39,953 nucleotides of DNA from JAHIYG01 sp041306075 (GCA_041306075.1 JBFYKH010000060.1:1-39953); one strand, 5' to 3'. Shown: positions 1 to 7,420, counted from the first letter of the stretch. Numbers and translations are program-made. Notes: generated from the letters alone by a model not told the origin.

Positions 1-951
1 AGGACCAAGATCATGATGAACGTCGGCATACCGGAGAACGCGTTCGAGCAGTCGTTCATCCCAAACGACGGCGTCGGCCTCGCGAGGGAGGAGTTCGTCA
101 TCAACAGCTACATAGGGATACATCCGAAGGCCCTCATAAACTACGGGAAGATTGCGGACCCCGAGGTGAAGCGGAAGATAGACGAGCTCACGTACGGGTA
201 CGCGGACAAGACGCAGTTCTTCGTGGACCGGCTCGCGATGGGCGTGGCGCACATCGCGGCGGCGTTCTATCCGAAGGACGTGATACTCCGTTTCAGCGAC
301 TTCAAGACCAACGAGTACGCGAACCTCGTGGGCGGCAGGGAGTACGAGCCGGTGGAGGACAACCCGATGATAGGGTGGAGGGGCGCATCAAGGTACTACG
401 ACCCTAAGTACTCGGACGCGTTCGCCCTCGAGTGCAAGGCCATACTGAAGGTCAGGAACGAGATGGGGCTCACCAACCTGAAGGTCATGATACCCTTCTG
501 CAGGACGATAAAGGAAGGGAAGTCCGTGATAGAAGAGATGCGCAGTAACGGCCTCGTCCAGGGCGAGAACGGCCTTGAGGTCTACGTGATGTGCGAGATA
601 CCGTCGAACGTGATACTCGCCGACCAGTTCTGCGAGGTCTTCGACGGCTTCAGCATAGGCTCCAACGACCTCACGCAGCTGACGCTCGGCCTCGACCGCG
701 ACAGCGAGCTCGTCTCCCACATATACGACGAGCGAAACGACGCGGTGAAGCGGCTAATCAGGCAGGTCATAACGGTCGCGAAGGAGAAGCACAGGAAGAT
801 TGGGATATGCGGGCAGGCGCCCTCGGACTTCCCGGAGTTCGCGGAATTCCTGGTCGAGTGCGGCATAGACAGCATCAGCCTGAACCCCGACACCGTCCTG
901 AAGACGAGGATGAGGATAGCGGCGAAGGAGAAGACGGTCTCGGCAAGATAG
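1..951 (+). CDS. ppsA: phosphoenolpyruvate synthase, C-terminal part (5' end outside window)
   Basis: The reading frame is open from base 1, so the start lies upstream and about 316 residues are visible. They match the PEP-binding TIM-barrel domain of PEP synthase (pyruvate, water dikinase), which converts pyruvate and ATP to PEP, AMP and phosphate for gluconeogenesis. Landmarks are GVGLAREEFV near the start, the GASRYYDP substrate-loop motif, SIGSNDLTQLTLGLDRD, and the catalytic Cys in GICGQAPSD (Cys270 of the visible part), followed by SISLNPDTV. It ends at TAG. Inverted repeats immediately downstream separate it from a convergent gene. The N-terminal nucleotide-binding and phospho-His domains cannot be checked here. 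Confidence 0.95.
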   Translation, partial: RTKIMMNVGIPENAFEQSFIPNDGVGLAREEFVINSYIGIHPKALINYGKIADPEVKRKIDELTYGYADKTQFFVDRLAMGVAHIAAAFYPKDVILRFSDFKTNEYANLVGGREYEPVEDNPMIGWRGASRYYDPKYSDAFALECKAILKVRNEMGLTNLKVMIPFCRTIKEGKSVIEEMRSNGLVQGENGLEVYVMCEIPSNVILADQFCEVFDGFSIGSNDLTQLTLGLDRDSELVSHIYDERNDAVKRLIRQVITVAKEKHRKIGICGQAPSDFPEFAEFLVECGIDSISLNPDTVLKTRMRIAAKEKTVSAR

Positions 952-958
952 TCACAAT

Positions 959-1003
959 CGATAAGGGAAATATTTGAATTTTCAAAAATCGTTTTCCTTA
1001 TCG
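959..1003. repeat. imperfect inverted repeat after ppsA (possible terminator)
   Basis: Eight-base arms CGATAAGG (959-966) and CCTTATCG (996-1003) flank an AT-rich core that is itself palindromic (TTTGAA/TTCAAA). It lies 8 bp past the ppsA stop between convergent genes. A transcription-end structure is the simplest reading. No experimental terminator signature can be claimed. Confidence 0.5.
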
Positions 1004-1007
1004 ATAC

Positions 1008-1073
1008 TAGCAAATCAGTGGCATAATTAAGTTTTGGCAAAAGCCAAAGCCCAAGAATTTACCTGATTTGCTA
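1008..1073. repeat. nested inverted repeat between convergent genes
   Basis: Perfect 11-bp arms TAGCAAATCAG (1008-1018) and CTGATTTGCTA (1063-1073) enclose a second perfect hairpin, TTTGGC-AAAA-GCCAAA (1033-1048). The outer right arm abuts the stop codon of the minus-strand gene that ends at 1074. It could be a bidirectional terminator or a small palindromic insertion. No target-site duplication is evident. Confidence 0.5.
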
Positions 1074-1694
1074 TCACTTCTTCCGGTACTTCCCGGTGTC
1101 GACTTCGGCCTTGGCCTTCATGAGGCGCTCGAAGGCGTCCTCGGGCTTCTGTTCGGCCAGGTGGCCGACGGACTTGACTATGTGGCGGGTGTCGTCCTCG
1201 TATTCCTCGGGGTCCTCGGCCGGGCGTATCCTGAGCCATGATTGCCTGGTGTCCAGGACCATCCTCAGGAGCTCCTCCCGCTTGGCCTTTATGTCCGCGT
1301 ACTTGTCTATGAAGCCCTGCCTGAACGCGTACATCACCTTGTACCTGCTCTTGTCGCTCCTGAAGCTCGGTATGTACTTGAGGTTGGAGACCTCGCAGGC
1401 CGCTATCTCCTGCGTGTACCTGTCCCCGTCCTCCAGGGTCGTCTTAGCGCCCGGGGGCATGTCGAGGAAGCTCTCCTTGTCAATCCTCGTCAGTATCCTG
1501 GTGGACGCGTCGAAGACGTAGTTGGTCTGGAAGCCGTCCTTGACGCCGAAAACGTAGCTGAACGCCAGGTGCATGCCGAGCTGGTAGGCGATGGTCACCA
1601 TGTTGTCCTCGATTATCTCCGGGCGCCTGTAGGCGAGCTCGTTCAGCGTGGCCCCCGGGAGCCTGTCCATCACCACGTACGGCCTGTCAAGCAT
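1074..1694 (-). CDS. kinase-like protein, hinge and C-lobe half of a split gene
   Basis: The product is 206 aa. The first residues read RPYVVMDRLPGATLNEL, which looks like the hinge of a protein-kinase or aminoglycoside-kinase fold. Further on, KDGFQTNYVFDASTRILTRI resembles a PI3K/HipA-style catalytic loop (D....N) followed by an ID metal-binding motif. The charged C-terminal tail is probably helical. It has no N-lobe of its own: the ATP-lysine and alpha-C glutamate candidates sit in the gene directly upstream, 8 nt away in another frame. GAGG lies 6 nt before this ATG, so translation as a separate coupled subunit is possible. A frameshifted single kinase is equally likely. Substrate unknown. 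Confidence 0.6.
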   Translation of the reverse strand: MLDRPYVVMDRLPGATLNELAYRRPEIIEDNMVTIAYQLGMHLAFSYVFGVKDGFQTNYVFDASTRILTRIDKESFLDMPPGAKTTLEDGDRYTQEIAACEVSNLKYIPSFRSDKSRYKVMYAFRQGFIDKYADIKAKREELLRMVLDTRQSWLRIRPAEDPEEYEDDTRHIVKSVGHLAEQKPEDAFERLMKAKAEVDTGKYRKK

Positions 1695-1702
1695 GGTCAG
1701 CC

Positions 1703-2173
1703 TCAGATGAAGTTAGCCTTCTCCCTGTAGGCGTGCAGGCTGAGGAGCTTGTAGAACGCGGCCTGCGTAACCTCGTTCCTTATGTCGTCGCCCCTTCTCG
1801 ACTCGGCGCCCAGGAGCACCCTCATGTCGTTGACGTTCACGCCGGTCTCGGGGTTCCTCCCCTTCAGTATGTAATCCCTCTCGTCCTGCCTGTGGCCCCT
1901 CTTTATCTCCGTCACCTCAACCTTCTCCCCGCGGACGGCGGAGACCACGTCCAGGAACCTGTCAACCTTCTCCCTCCGCTCCATGAGGCCTAAAAGATGC
2001 TCCCTGGCGTCCTTCGGGTTCAAAAGCATGGACCGCTGCCTGTTGTCCCTCTTCAGCTCGAAGATGTCCGGCAGCTCGCACTCGACGCCCTCGTTGGCCT
2101 TCCTTATCTGGGCCGGGACCTCGGTCCTGAGCCGGTCGACGAAGTCCTCGAACGACATCACGGGCGACGACAT
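1703..2173 (-). CDS. kinase-like protein, N-lobe half of a split gene
   Basis: The product is about 156 aa from ATG at 2173. Candidate kinase N-lobe features lie in its second half: RDYILKGRNPETG (beta-3 strand with Lys) and RNEVTQAAFYKLLS (alpha-C helix with Glu). It stops just where beta-4/beta-5 should follow, and the next minus-strand gene continues with the hinge. Rereading the junction one base back gives a smooth KANLHLRLTMLDRPYVVM. The start at 2173 is chosen because a TATA-like AATAAATA (2197-2204, read in reverse) lies about 27 bp upstream, fitting a leaderless transcript. TTG codons upstream and ATG at 2158 are alternatives. Function not known. Confidence 0.6.
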   Translation of the reverse strand: MSSPVMSFEDFVDRLRTEVPAQIRKANEGVECELPDIFELKRDNRQRSMLLNPKDAREHLLGLMERREKVDRFLDVVSAVRGEKVEVTEIKRGHRQDERDYILKGRNPETGVNVNDMRVLLGAESRRGDDIRNEVTQAAFYKLLSLHAYREKANFI

Positions 2174-2196
2174 CAACAAAATATGGGGCGGGTGCG

Positions 2197-2229
2197 AATA
2201 AATACCGCCGGCGCCGATCTCTTTTTAAT
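2197..2229. promoter_or_regulatory. divergent promoter region for pyrG and the kinase-like pair
   Basis: Two TATA-like boxes lie between divergent genes: AATAAATA at 2197-2204, serving the minus strand about 27 bp from ATG 2173, and TTTTTAAT at 2222-2229, serving pyrG about 35 bp from ATG 2261. The spacings fit archaeal TBP/TFB promoters. This is seen in sequence only. Confidence 0.5.
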
Positions 2230-2260
2230 CGCTCGCGGGATAATACTATTCCGTTAGGTG

Positions 2261-3832
2261 ATGAAGTACATAGTAGTGACAGGCGGGGTTCTGAGCGGCC
2301 TTGGCAAGGGCGTCGTCACGGCCTCCATCGGCCGCATACTCAAGGACGGCGGGTACACGGTCGCGCCCCTGAAGATAGACGGCTACGTCAACGTCGACCC
2401 CGGCACCATGAACCCGTACGAGCACGGGGAGGTGTACGTTCTCGACGACGGCGGCGAGACCGACCTCGACCTCGGCCACTACGAGCGGTTCCTGAACGTC
2501 GACCTCACGCGCGACTCCAACATGACGACGGGGTCCGTCTACAAGACGGTCATAGAGAAGGAGCGCCGCGGCGAATACCTCGGCAAGACGGTGCAGGTGA
2601 TACCCCACATAACCGACGAGATAAAGTCGAGGGTGAAGAAGTTCAAGGCCGATGTGGTGCTAATCGAGGTCGGGGGCACGGTCGGCGACATAGAGAACCG
2701 GATATTCATCGAGGCATTGAGGCAGATGGCGCTCGACAAGGGCAACAAGTTCCTCTTCATACATTTGTCCTACATACCGGTGATTGCGAGCGGGGAGCAG
2801 AAGACGAAGCCTACGCAGCACAGCGTGAAGGAGCTCCTCGCCCTCGGGATACAGCCGGACATAATCGTCGGCCGCTGCAGCCAGCCGCTCACCGACGACA
2901 CGCGACGGAAGCTCGCGCTCTTCTGCGGGGTGAAGCCGGAGGAGGTGCTGAGCGATCCGGACGTGGAGAACATATACTCGCTGCCGTTGGAGTTCGGCAG
3001 GCAGAACGTCGGGGACATAGTCGCCCGGAAGCTGGACCTCAAGAAGGCAGAGCACGAGTCGAGGAAGTGGCGGGGGCTCGTCGAGGACATGAGCAAGCCC
3101 TCCGCCCAGGTGACCATAGGCGTAGTAGGCAAATACACCGGGCTCGAGGACGCCTACCTCAGCATAAAGGAGGCTTTCAAGCACGCGCAGGCAGCGAACG
3201 GCTGCTGCGTGAAGCTGAAGTGGCTCGAGGCCGAGGACCTCAAGGACTCGGACTTCGAGGCGTTGGACGGCGTGCTCGTCCCCGGAGGCTTCGGCTCCAG
3301 GGGACTCGAGGAGAAGATACGGGCGGTCAGGTATGTCCGTGAGCGGAAGCTGCCGTTCCTCGGGATATGCCTCGGCATGCAGATGCTGGTGGTGGAGTAC
3401 GCGCGCAACGTTTGCGGCCTCAAGGGCGCCAACACCACCGAGGCGGAGCCGGGGACGCCGCACCCGGTCATAGATTTCATACCGGAGCAGAAGGATATTG
3501 TCGACAAGGGGGGGACCATGAGGCTCGGGGCTTACGAATGCGACGTGAGGAAGGACACGCTCGCCCACAGGCTCTACGGGAAGAGGACGATTTCCGAGCG
3601 GCATAGGCATCGCTGGGAGGTTAACCCGGAGTATGTCGGCAGGCTTGAGGAGAAGGGACTGGTCTTCTCGGGAGTCTACCGGGAGAAGAATCTCATGGAG
3701 ATTGCGGAGCTGCCAGGGCACCCATACTTCATAGGCTGCCAGTTCCACCCGGAGTTCAAGAGCAGGCTTGAGAATCCGGCGCCGCTGTTCTCCGGGCTCG
3801 TGGCGGCGGCGATTAAGAGGAAGAAGAACTGA
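2261..3832 (+). CDS. pyrG: CTP synthase
   Basis: This 523-aa, full-length enzyme makes CTP from UTP, ATP and glutamine in pyrimidine synthesis. The N-terminal amidoligase domain starts MKYIVVTGGVLSGLGKG (P-loop-like) and contains MNPYEHGEVYVLDDGGETDLDLG without breaks. The C-terminal class I glutamine amidotransferase domain has the nucleophile Cys370 in LGICLGMQM and His496/Glu498 in CQFHPEF, so the triad is intact. ATG 2261 is chosen over the GTG just before it because TTAGGTG directly precedes it and the conserved N-terminus starts there. Its stop lies one base from the stop of the convergent regulator gene. Confidence 0.97.
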   Translation: MKYIVVTGGVLSGLGKGVVTASIGRILKDGGYTVAPLKIDGYVNVDPGTMNPYEHGEVYVLDDGGETDLDLGHYERFLNVDLTRDSNMTTGSVYKTVIEKERRGEYLGKTVQVIPHITDEIKSRVKKFKADVVLIEVGGTVGDIENRIFIEALRQMALDKGNKFLFIHLSYIPVIASGEQKTKPTQHSVKELLALGIQPDIIVGRCSQPLTDDTRRKLALFCGVKPEEVLSDPDVENIYSLPLEFGRQNVGDIVARKLDLKKAEHESRKWRGLVEDMSKPSAQVTIGVVGKYTGLEDAYLSIKEAFKHAQAANGCCVKLKWLEAEDLKDSDFEALDGVLVPGGFGSRGLEEKIRAVRYVRERKLPFLGICLGMQMLVVEYARNVCGLKGANTTEAEPGTPHPVIDFIPEQKDIVDKGGTMRLGAYECDVRKDTLAHRLYGKRTISERHRHRWEVNPEYVGRLEEKGLVFSGVYREKNLMEIAELPGHPYFIGCQFHPEFKSRLENPAPLFSGLVAAAIKRKKN

Positions 3833-3833
3833 G

Positions 3834-4289
3834 TCACTCGACCTGGTCTATGTAGTCGTCGTGTATCCTGTCGTCGTATTTGACTACCTCGTTCACGGGG
3901 ATGACGTTCACGTTGTAGCCTGAGAGCTTGGACATGAGGCTGCTGAGGCATTTAGGCCCATCCTCGTTGGATATGGCCTTCGCGATGACTTTCCCGTCGC
4001 CGCTCCTGAAGACCTTCAGGACTTCGCTGCACTCCGCCACCCTGGCTGCGACGTCCTTGGACTCGTGCTCCGGCACGTCTATGACTACGAAGTTCAGCTT
4101 GAATCCGAGGTCGTGGGGGTGGAGTATGGCGGTGAAGTTCTTTATTATCCCCTTCGACATCAGCTTGTTGACGCGGGTGAAAACGGTCGTATGCGGGACT
4201 TTAAGCGCCCTGCCGAGCTCCCTTAGGCTTAGGCGGCCGTCGGTTTGGAGGTTTTTTAGGAGCGCTCTGTCTAGCGTGTCTAGTTTCAT
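3834..4289 (-). CDS. Lrp/AsnC-family transcriptional regulator
   Basis: The 151-aa product starts LDTLDRALLKNLQTDGRLSL, the classic AsnC-type winged helix-turn-helix, with the recognition helix around VPHTTVFTRVNKLMSKGII. A RAM-like alpha/beta ligand and oligomerisation domain follows (LNFVVIDVP, VAECSEVLKVFRSGDGKVIA). Such proteins sense amino acids or act as global regulators; no ligand can be inferred here. TATAAA (reverse of 4315-4320) lies about 27 bp before the ATG, so the mRNA is probably leaderless. It converges on pyrG with a one-base gap. The nearby aminotransferase genes are conceivable targets, but no operator was identified. Confidence 0.92.
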   Translation of the reverse strand: MKLDTLDRALLKNLQTDGRLSLRELGRALKVPHTTVFTRVNKLMSKGIIKNFTAILHPHDLGFKLNFVVIDVPEHESKDVAARVAECSEVLKVFRSGDGKVIAKAISNEDGPKCLSSLMSKLSGYNVNVIPVNEVVKYDDRIHDDYIDQVE

Positions 4290-4343
4290 GAATGATTAAA
4301 ATAGGTATTGGCGGTTTATAAGCCGTTTAGTGGCCTTATCCTG

Positions 4344-4430
4344 TCAGATATACGCGCCAACGTTCACGGTCAGGCTTAGTATTATCAAAAACAGCCCGCA
4401 TACCACCAGTATTTTATCGCCGTTCTTCAT
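4344..4430 (-). CDS. 28-residue predicted single-span membrane protein
   Basis: A short open frame reads MKNGDKILVVCGLFLI, then more hydrophobic residues, ending NVGAYI and TGA. A charged N-terminus followed by about 18 hydrophobic residues makes one transmembrane helix. A TATA-like TTTATTAAT lies about 34 bp upstream (around 4460-4468), leaving a leader of under 10 nt. It fills an otherwise empty gap between the Lrp gene and the SPFH pair, all on the minus strand. No family is recognised. At this length a chance hydrophobic frame remains possible. Confidence 0.4.
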   Translation of the reverse strand: MKNGDKILVVCGLFLIILSLTVNVGAYI

Positions 4431-4486
4431 CTTTTGGTGTTTTCTACATGGTTTCCGGATTAATAAACACCAGTTATTGAACGTTG

Positions 4487-5215
4487 TTAAGGCTTTTTCG
4501 CCTTTAACTCGAGCACATCCCCCAACTTCTCAATCGCCCTCAGGAACTCTATGGGCATGGCGTAGATGACGGTTTTGGACTGGTCCGACGACAGGTCGTT
4601 GATGGAGTGCAGGGTCCTCAGGTGCAGCGCCCCAGGGCTGTTGTACAGCGTGCCCGCGGCCTTAGATATGTTCTCGGCTGCTATGACCTCCCCCTCCGAG
4701 TTGATGATTACCCCCCGCCGCTCCCTCTCCGCCTCCGCCTGCTTGGCCATGGTCCTCTTCAGGCTCTCCGGAAGCTCTATGTCCTGCAGTTCGATGGCGG
4801 TCACGTCTATCCCCCAGGGGTCGGTGGCGATATCGACTATCTCCCTAAGGTTCTCCGCTATCTTCTGCCTCTCGGAGAGGAGCTCGTCCAGCGTCGCCTG
4901 GCCGGTCACGTTCCTCATCGCGGTCTGCGCGTACTTCGAGGTGGCGTAGACGACGTCCTTTATGTTCAGTACGGCCTTCTCGGGGTCGGCTATCTTGAAG
5001 TATATTACCGCGTTGATGTTCACGGGGACGTTGTCGCGGGTCATGACCTCCTGCTTCGGAATCTCTATGGTCTTCACCCTCATGTCGATGCGCTCCATGC
5101 TGTGGTAGACCATTATCAGGAGGTGGAGGCCGGGCTCCAGGATGCCAGCATACCTGCCGAACGAGAACAGCACGCCCTTCTCGTACTGGTTGACGACGAC
5201 CGGATAGACGACCAT
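4487..5215 (-). CDS. stomatin/prohibitin (SPFH) family protein, second copy
   Basis: The 242-aa product is an SPFH/band 7 protein. Family features are QYEKGVLFSFGRYAGILEPG, the IPKQEVMTRDNVPVNINAVIYFK core, and the coiled-coil segment LPESLKRTMAKQAEAERERR followed by a gly-poor helical tail. Unlike its upstream partner it lacks a strong N-terminal membrane helix, having only a short MVVYPVVV. SPFH proteins scaffold membrane microdomains and modulate proteases or channels. Its ATG immediately follows the partner's stop, with GGAGGTG 6 nt upstream, so the two are translationally coupled and probably hetero-oligomerise. No NfeD partner gene is present nearby. Confidence 0.93.
   Translation of the reverse strand: MVVYPVVVNQYEKGVLFSFGRYAGILEPGLHLLIMVYHSMERIDMRVKTIEIPKQEVMTRDNVPVNINAVIYFKIADPEKAVLNIKDVVYATSKYAQTAMRNVTGQATLDELLSERQKIAENLREIVDIATDPWGIDVTAIELQDIELPESLKRTMAKQAEAERERRGVIINSEGEVIAAENISKAAGTLYNSPGALHLRTLHSINDLSSDQSKTVIYAMPIEFLRAIEKLGDVLELKAKKP
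4721..4797. repeat. 77-bp perfect direct repeat, copy 1 (inside SPFH gene 2)
   Basis: This is identical base for base to 5420-5496 in the upstream paralogue, including third codon positions. It encodes the conserved IELPESLKRTMAKQAEAER region. Flanking sequence has diverged, which suggests gene conversion between the tandem copies. Confidence 0.85.
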
Positions 5216-5998
5216 CTAATCCACCTCCTCCACGGCCCTCAGCACCTCGAGGGGCACGAAGAAGTGGACCGTGTTAGAGTCGTCGCTTGATATGTCGTTT
5301 ATGGAGTGCAGGGTCCTCAGGTGCAGCGCGCCCTTGGTCTTGTGCAGTATGCTCGCGGCCTTGGCAAGGTTCGTCGACGCTATGACCTCGCCCTCCGCCT
5401 TTATGATGGTGGCCCGCTTCTCCCTCTCCGCCTCCGCCTGCTTGGCCATGGTCCTCTTCAGGCTCTCCGGAAGCTCTATGTCCTGCAGTTCGATGGTGGT
5501 CACGTCGATGCCCCAGGGCTCGGTGGCCGCGTCCAGGATCTTCCTCAGCTTGTCGGATATCTGCTTCCTCTCCGACAGGAGCTCGTCAAGGCTCGTCTCG
5601 CCCGCTACGTTCCTGAGAGACGTCTGCCCGTACTTGGAGACCGCGTACATGTAGTTCTCGACCTTGAAGTACGCCTTCTCCGGGTCCAGTATCCTGAAGT
5701 ATATGACCGCGTTTATCTTAACCGGGACGTTGTCGCGGGTCATGACCTCCTGCGTGGGGATGTCGACCGTCATTATCCTGAGGTCCATCTTGACCAGCCT
5801 GTGGTAGAACGGGACCACTAGGTTCAGGCCTGGCCTCCTGATGCCGACGAATTTCCCGAACCCGAGGAGCACCCCCCGCTCGTACTGGCGGATGACCTTG
5901 AAGAACATGGACAGGATGCCTAGGATGAACGGTCCGGCGAAGGCGAGTGCGAATATGCCGAAGAAGACGAGGCTGAAGAGCCACTCGAAGAATGCCAT
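5216..5998 (-). CDS. stomatin/prohibitin (SPFH) family protein, membrane-anchored copy
   Basis: The 260-aa product has an N-terminal hydrophobic segment (about residues 5-35, FSLVFFGIFALAFAGPFILG) that should insert in the membrane. The SPFH domain follows: RQYERGVLLGFGKFVGIRRPG, DIPTQEVMTRDNVPVKINAV, and the helical region with LPESLKRTMAKQAEAEREK. Length and layout match archaeal stomatins. A TATA-like TTTTTATAG at about 6018-6026 lies about 25 bp before the ATG, so the message is probably leaderless. It is the first gene of a two-gene operon with its paralogue, which begins right after its TAG. Confidence 0.94.
   Translation of the reverse strand: MAFFEWLFSLVFFGIFALAFAGPFILGILSMFFKVIRQYERGVLLGFGKFVGIRRPGLNLVVPFYHRLVKMDLRIMTVDIPTQEVMTRDNVPVKINAVIYFRILDPEKAYFKVENYMYAVSKYGQTSLRNVAGETSLDELLSERKQISDKLRKILDAATEPWGIDVTTIELQDIELPESLKRTMAKQAEAEREKRATIIKAEGEVIASTNLAKAASILHKTKGALHLRTLHSINDISSDDSNTVHFFVPLEVLRAVEEVD
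5420..5496. repeat. 77-bp perfect direct repeat, copy 2 (inside SPFH gene 1)
   Basis: This is the partner of 4721-4797, with a centre-to-centre distance of 699 bp. See that entry. The identity stops abruptly on both sides. Confidence 0.85.
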
Positions 5999-6035
5999 GT
6001 TTGAATATGCCCTTCTGCCTATAAAAAGCCTGGGT

Positions 6036-6248
6036 TCAGCGGTAGTACTCGTCGATGACGAGGATTATCGCCTGCATGTTCTCGTCGACAAGATACGGGC
6101 ATTCGCTGACGTCCTTCTTCCCGGTGAGCACTTTAGCCGCGAACAGGGCGCACTTAGGCAGGCCGCAGGGGGACTTGCCGCCGCAGTTCTTCCCCGGCAG
6201 GAGCCTGTATATTGTGGCTACCGTGTGCATGTCGACGTCCTCGCTCAT
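6036..6248 (-). CDS. small Fe-S cluster (PF04060-like) protein
   Basis: The 70-aa product contains LLPGKNCGGKSPCGLPKC, then ALFAAKVLTGKKDVSECPYL. This matches the four-Cys Fe-S domain found in RnfB, CdhE and the corrinoid Fe-S protein (usual pattern CX2CX4CX16C, context LPGxNCG...C..FA). Here the pattern is CX5CX4CX16C (Cys22, 28, 33, 51), with three extra residues between the first two ligands. It stands alone rather than fused to a larger enzyme, and its ATG overlaps the aminotransferase stop by 4 bp, so the two are co-translated. It could be an electron carrier or a degenerate metal-binding module; the partner is unknown. Confidence 0.7.
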   Translation of the reverse strand: MSEDVDMHTVATIYRLLPGKNCGGKSPCGLPKCALFAAKVLTGKKDVSECPYLVDENMQAIILVIDEYYR

Positions 6249-7372
6249 GCGGACACCTCATTCACGAGCTCGATTATGCGGTCCGCCTCCTCTTCGCCTA
6301 TGACGAGCGGCGGAAGCACCCTCAGCGTGTTGCCGCTGTATATCGCTACCGCGCCCTTGCCGAGGAGTTCGAGGGCCCTCCTTCGCCCGTCGTCTACTGT
6401 GACGCCGAGCATCAGCCCCCTTCCGCGGACGCCTGCGCCCTTCAGTCCCGCCTTTATCCGCGCCCCCATCTTCGCCGCGTTTTCCACCAGCTTCTCCTTT
6501 TCTATGACTCCTATCACGGCGTTCGCAGTCGCGCATGCGAGGGGGCTCCCGTTGAACGTGCCGCCCTGCTGTCCGGCCTCGAAATCCATGCCCGTGTACG
6601 CCGCGGCGCTCATCGGGAAGCCGCCGGCTATGCCCTTGGCGAGGCAGACGATGTCCGGTTTTACGCCCGCCCGCTGGTAGTCGAACCAGCGGCCGGTCCT
6701 GCCGAATCCCGTCTGTATTTCATCGACTATCATGAGGACGCCCTTCTCCTCGGTCAGCTCCCTCACCCGCTTCAGGTAGTCGTCTGCGGGCACTAGGACG
6801 CCGGCTTCGCCCTGTATCGGCTCCACTATGACCGCCGCTGTGTCGTCGCCTATGGCAGCCTCGAGGGAGTCCATGTCGTTGTACCTGGCGAACTTGAAGC
6901 CGGGCACGAGGGGTTCGAACGGCTTCCTGTACTTCTCTGTCCAGGTGGCGGACAGCGCCCCCATGCTGCGGCCGTGGAAGCTGTTTTCCATGGATATTAC
7001 CCCCCTCTTCCCGGTGTGCTTTCGCGCGAGCTTGAACGCCGTCTCCACGGCCCCGGCCCCGTCGTTGGAGAGGAAGACGCGCTCCATCCCAGTGAGGCTT
7101 ACGAGCTTCTCGGCGAGGGCCAGCTGCGGCTCCGTGTAGACCCAGTTGCTGGCGTGGATGAGCCTCGCGCACTGCTTGGAGACGGCCTCCACGACCTCCG
7201 GCCGGGCGTGGCCGACGGACGAGACCGCCACCCCCGCGAACATGTCCAAGTATTTGCGGCCGGCGTCGTCGTAGACGTACGGTCCCTTGCCGCTGACGAG
7301 GAGCACGGGCAGCCTGCTGAACACCTGCGCGAAATTCCTCTTCTCCGATGCGACGGCGCCGTCGAAATCCAT
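6245..7372 (-). CDS. class III PLP aminotransferase (ArgD/LysJ-like)
   Basis: The 375-aa product belongs to the acetylornithine/acetyl-lysine/4-aminobutyrate aminotransferase family. Features are GPYVYDDAGRKYLDMFAG, MENSFHGRSMGALSAT, VEPIQGEAGV, IVDEIQTGFGRTGRWFDYQ and the PLP Schiff-base Lys246 in VCLAKGIAGGFPM. The 375-residue length and the short N-terminus suit ArgD/LysJ in arginine or lysine synthesis. One oddity is that the usual NSGAEA/NSGTEA phosphate-binding motif reads NDGAGAVE, with Gly in place of the conserved Glu. The start is 28 bp from a TATA-like box shared with the divergent signal peptidase gene. Substrate cannot be fixed from sequence, so no symbol is given. Confidence 0.9.
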   Translation of the reverse strand: MDFDGAVASEKRNFAQVFSRLPVLLVSGKGPYVYDDAGRKYLDMFAGVAVSSVGHARPEVVEAVSKQCARLIHASNWVYTEPQLALAEKLVSLTGMERVFLSNDGAGAVETAFKLARKHTGKRGVISMENSFHGRSMGALSATWTEKYRKPFEPLVPGFKFARYNDMDSLEAAIGDDTAAVIVEPIQGEAGVLVPADDYLKRVRELTEEKGVLMIVDEIQTGFGRTGRWFDYQRAGVKPDIVCLAKGIAGGFPMSAAAYTGMDFEAGQQGGTFNGSPLACATANAVIGVIEKEKLVENAAKMGARIKAGLKGAGVRGRGLMLGVTVDDGRRRALELLGKGAVAIYSGNTLRVLPPLVIGEEEADRIIELVNEVSA

Positions 7373-7420
7373 GGTCGCTTAATATAGCGTTTTTCTTATT
7401 AATAGTATCCGGTTGATTGT
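7373..7420. promoter_or_regulatory. 48-bp divergent promoter, aminotransferase / signal peptidase
   Basis: A near-symmetric CTTATTAATA (7395-7404) sits 28 bp from the minus-strand ATG (7372) and about 21 bp from the plus-strand ATG (7421). A single A/T box may therefore serve both leaderless genes. Confidence 0.5.
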
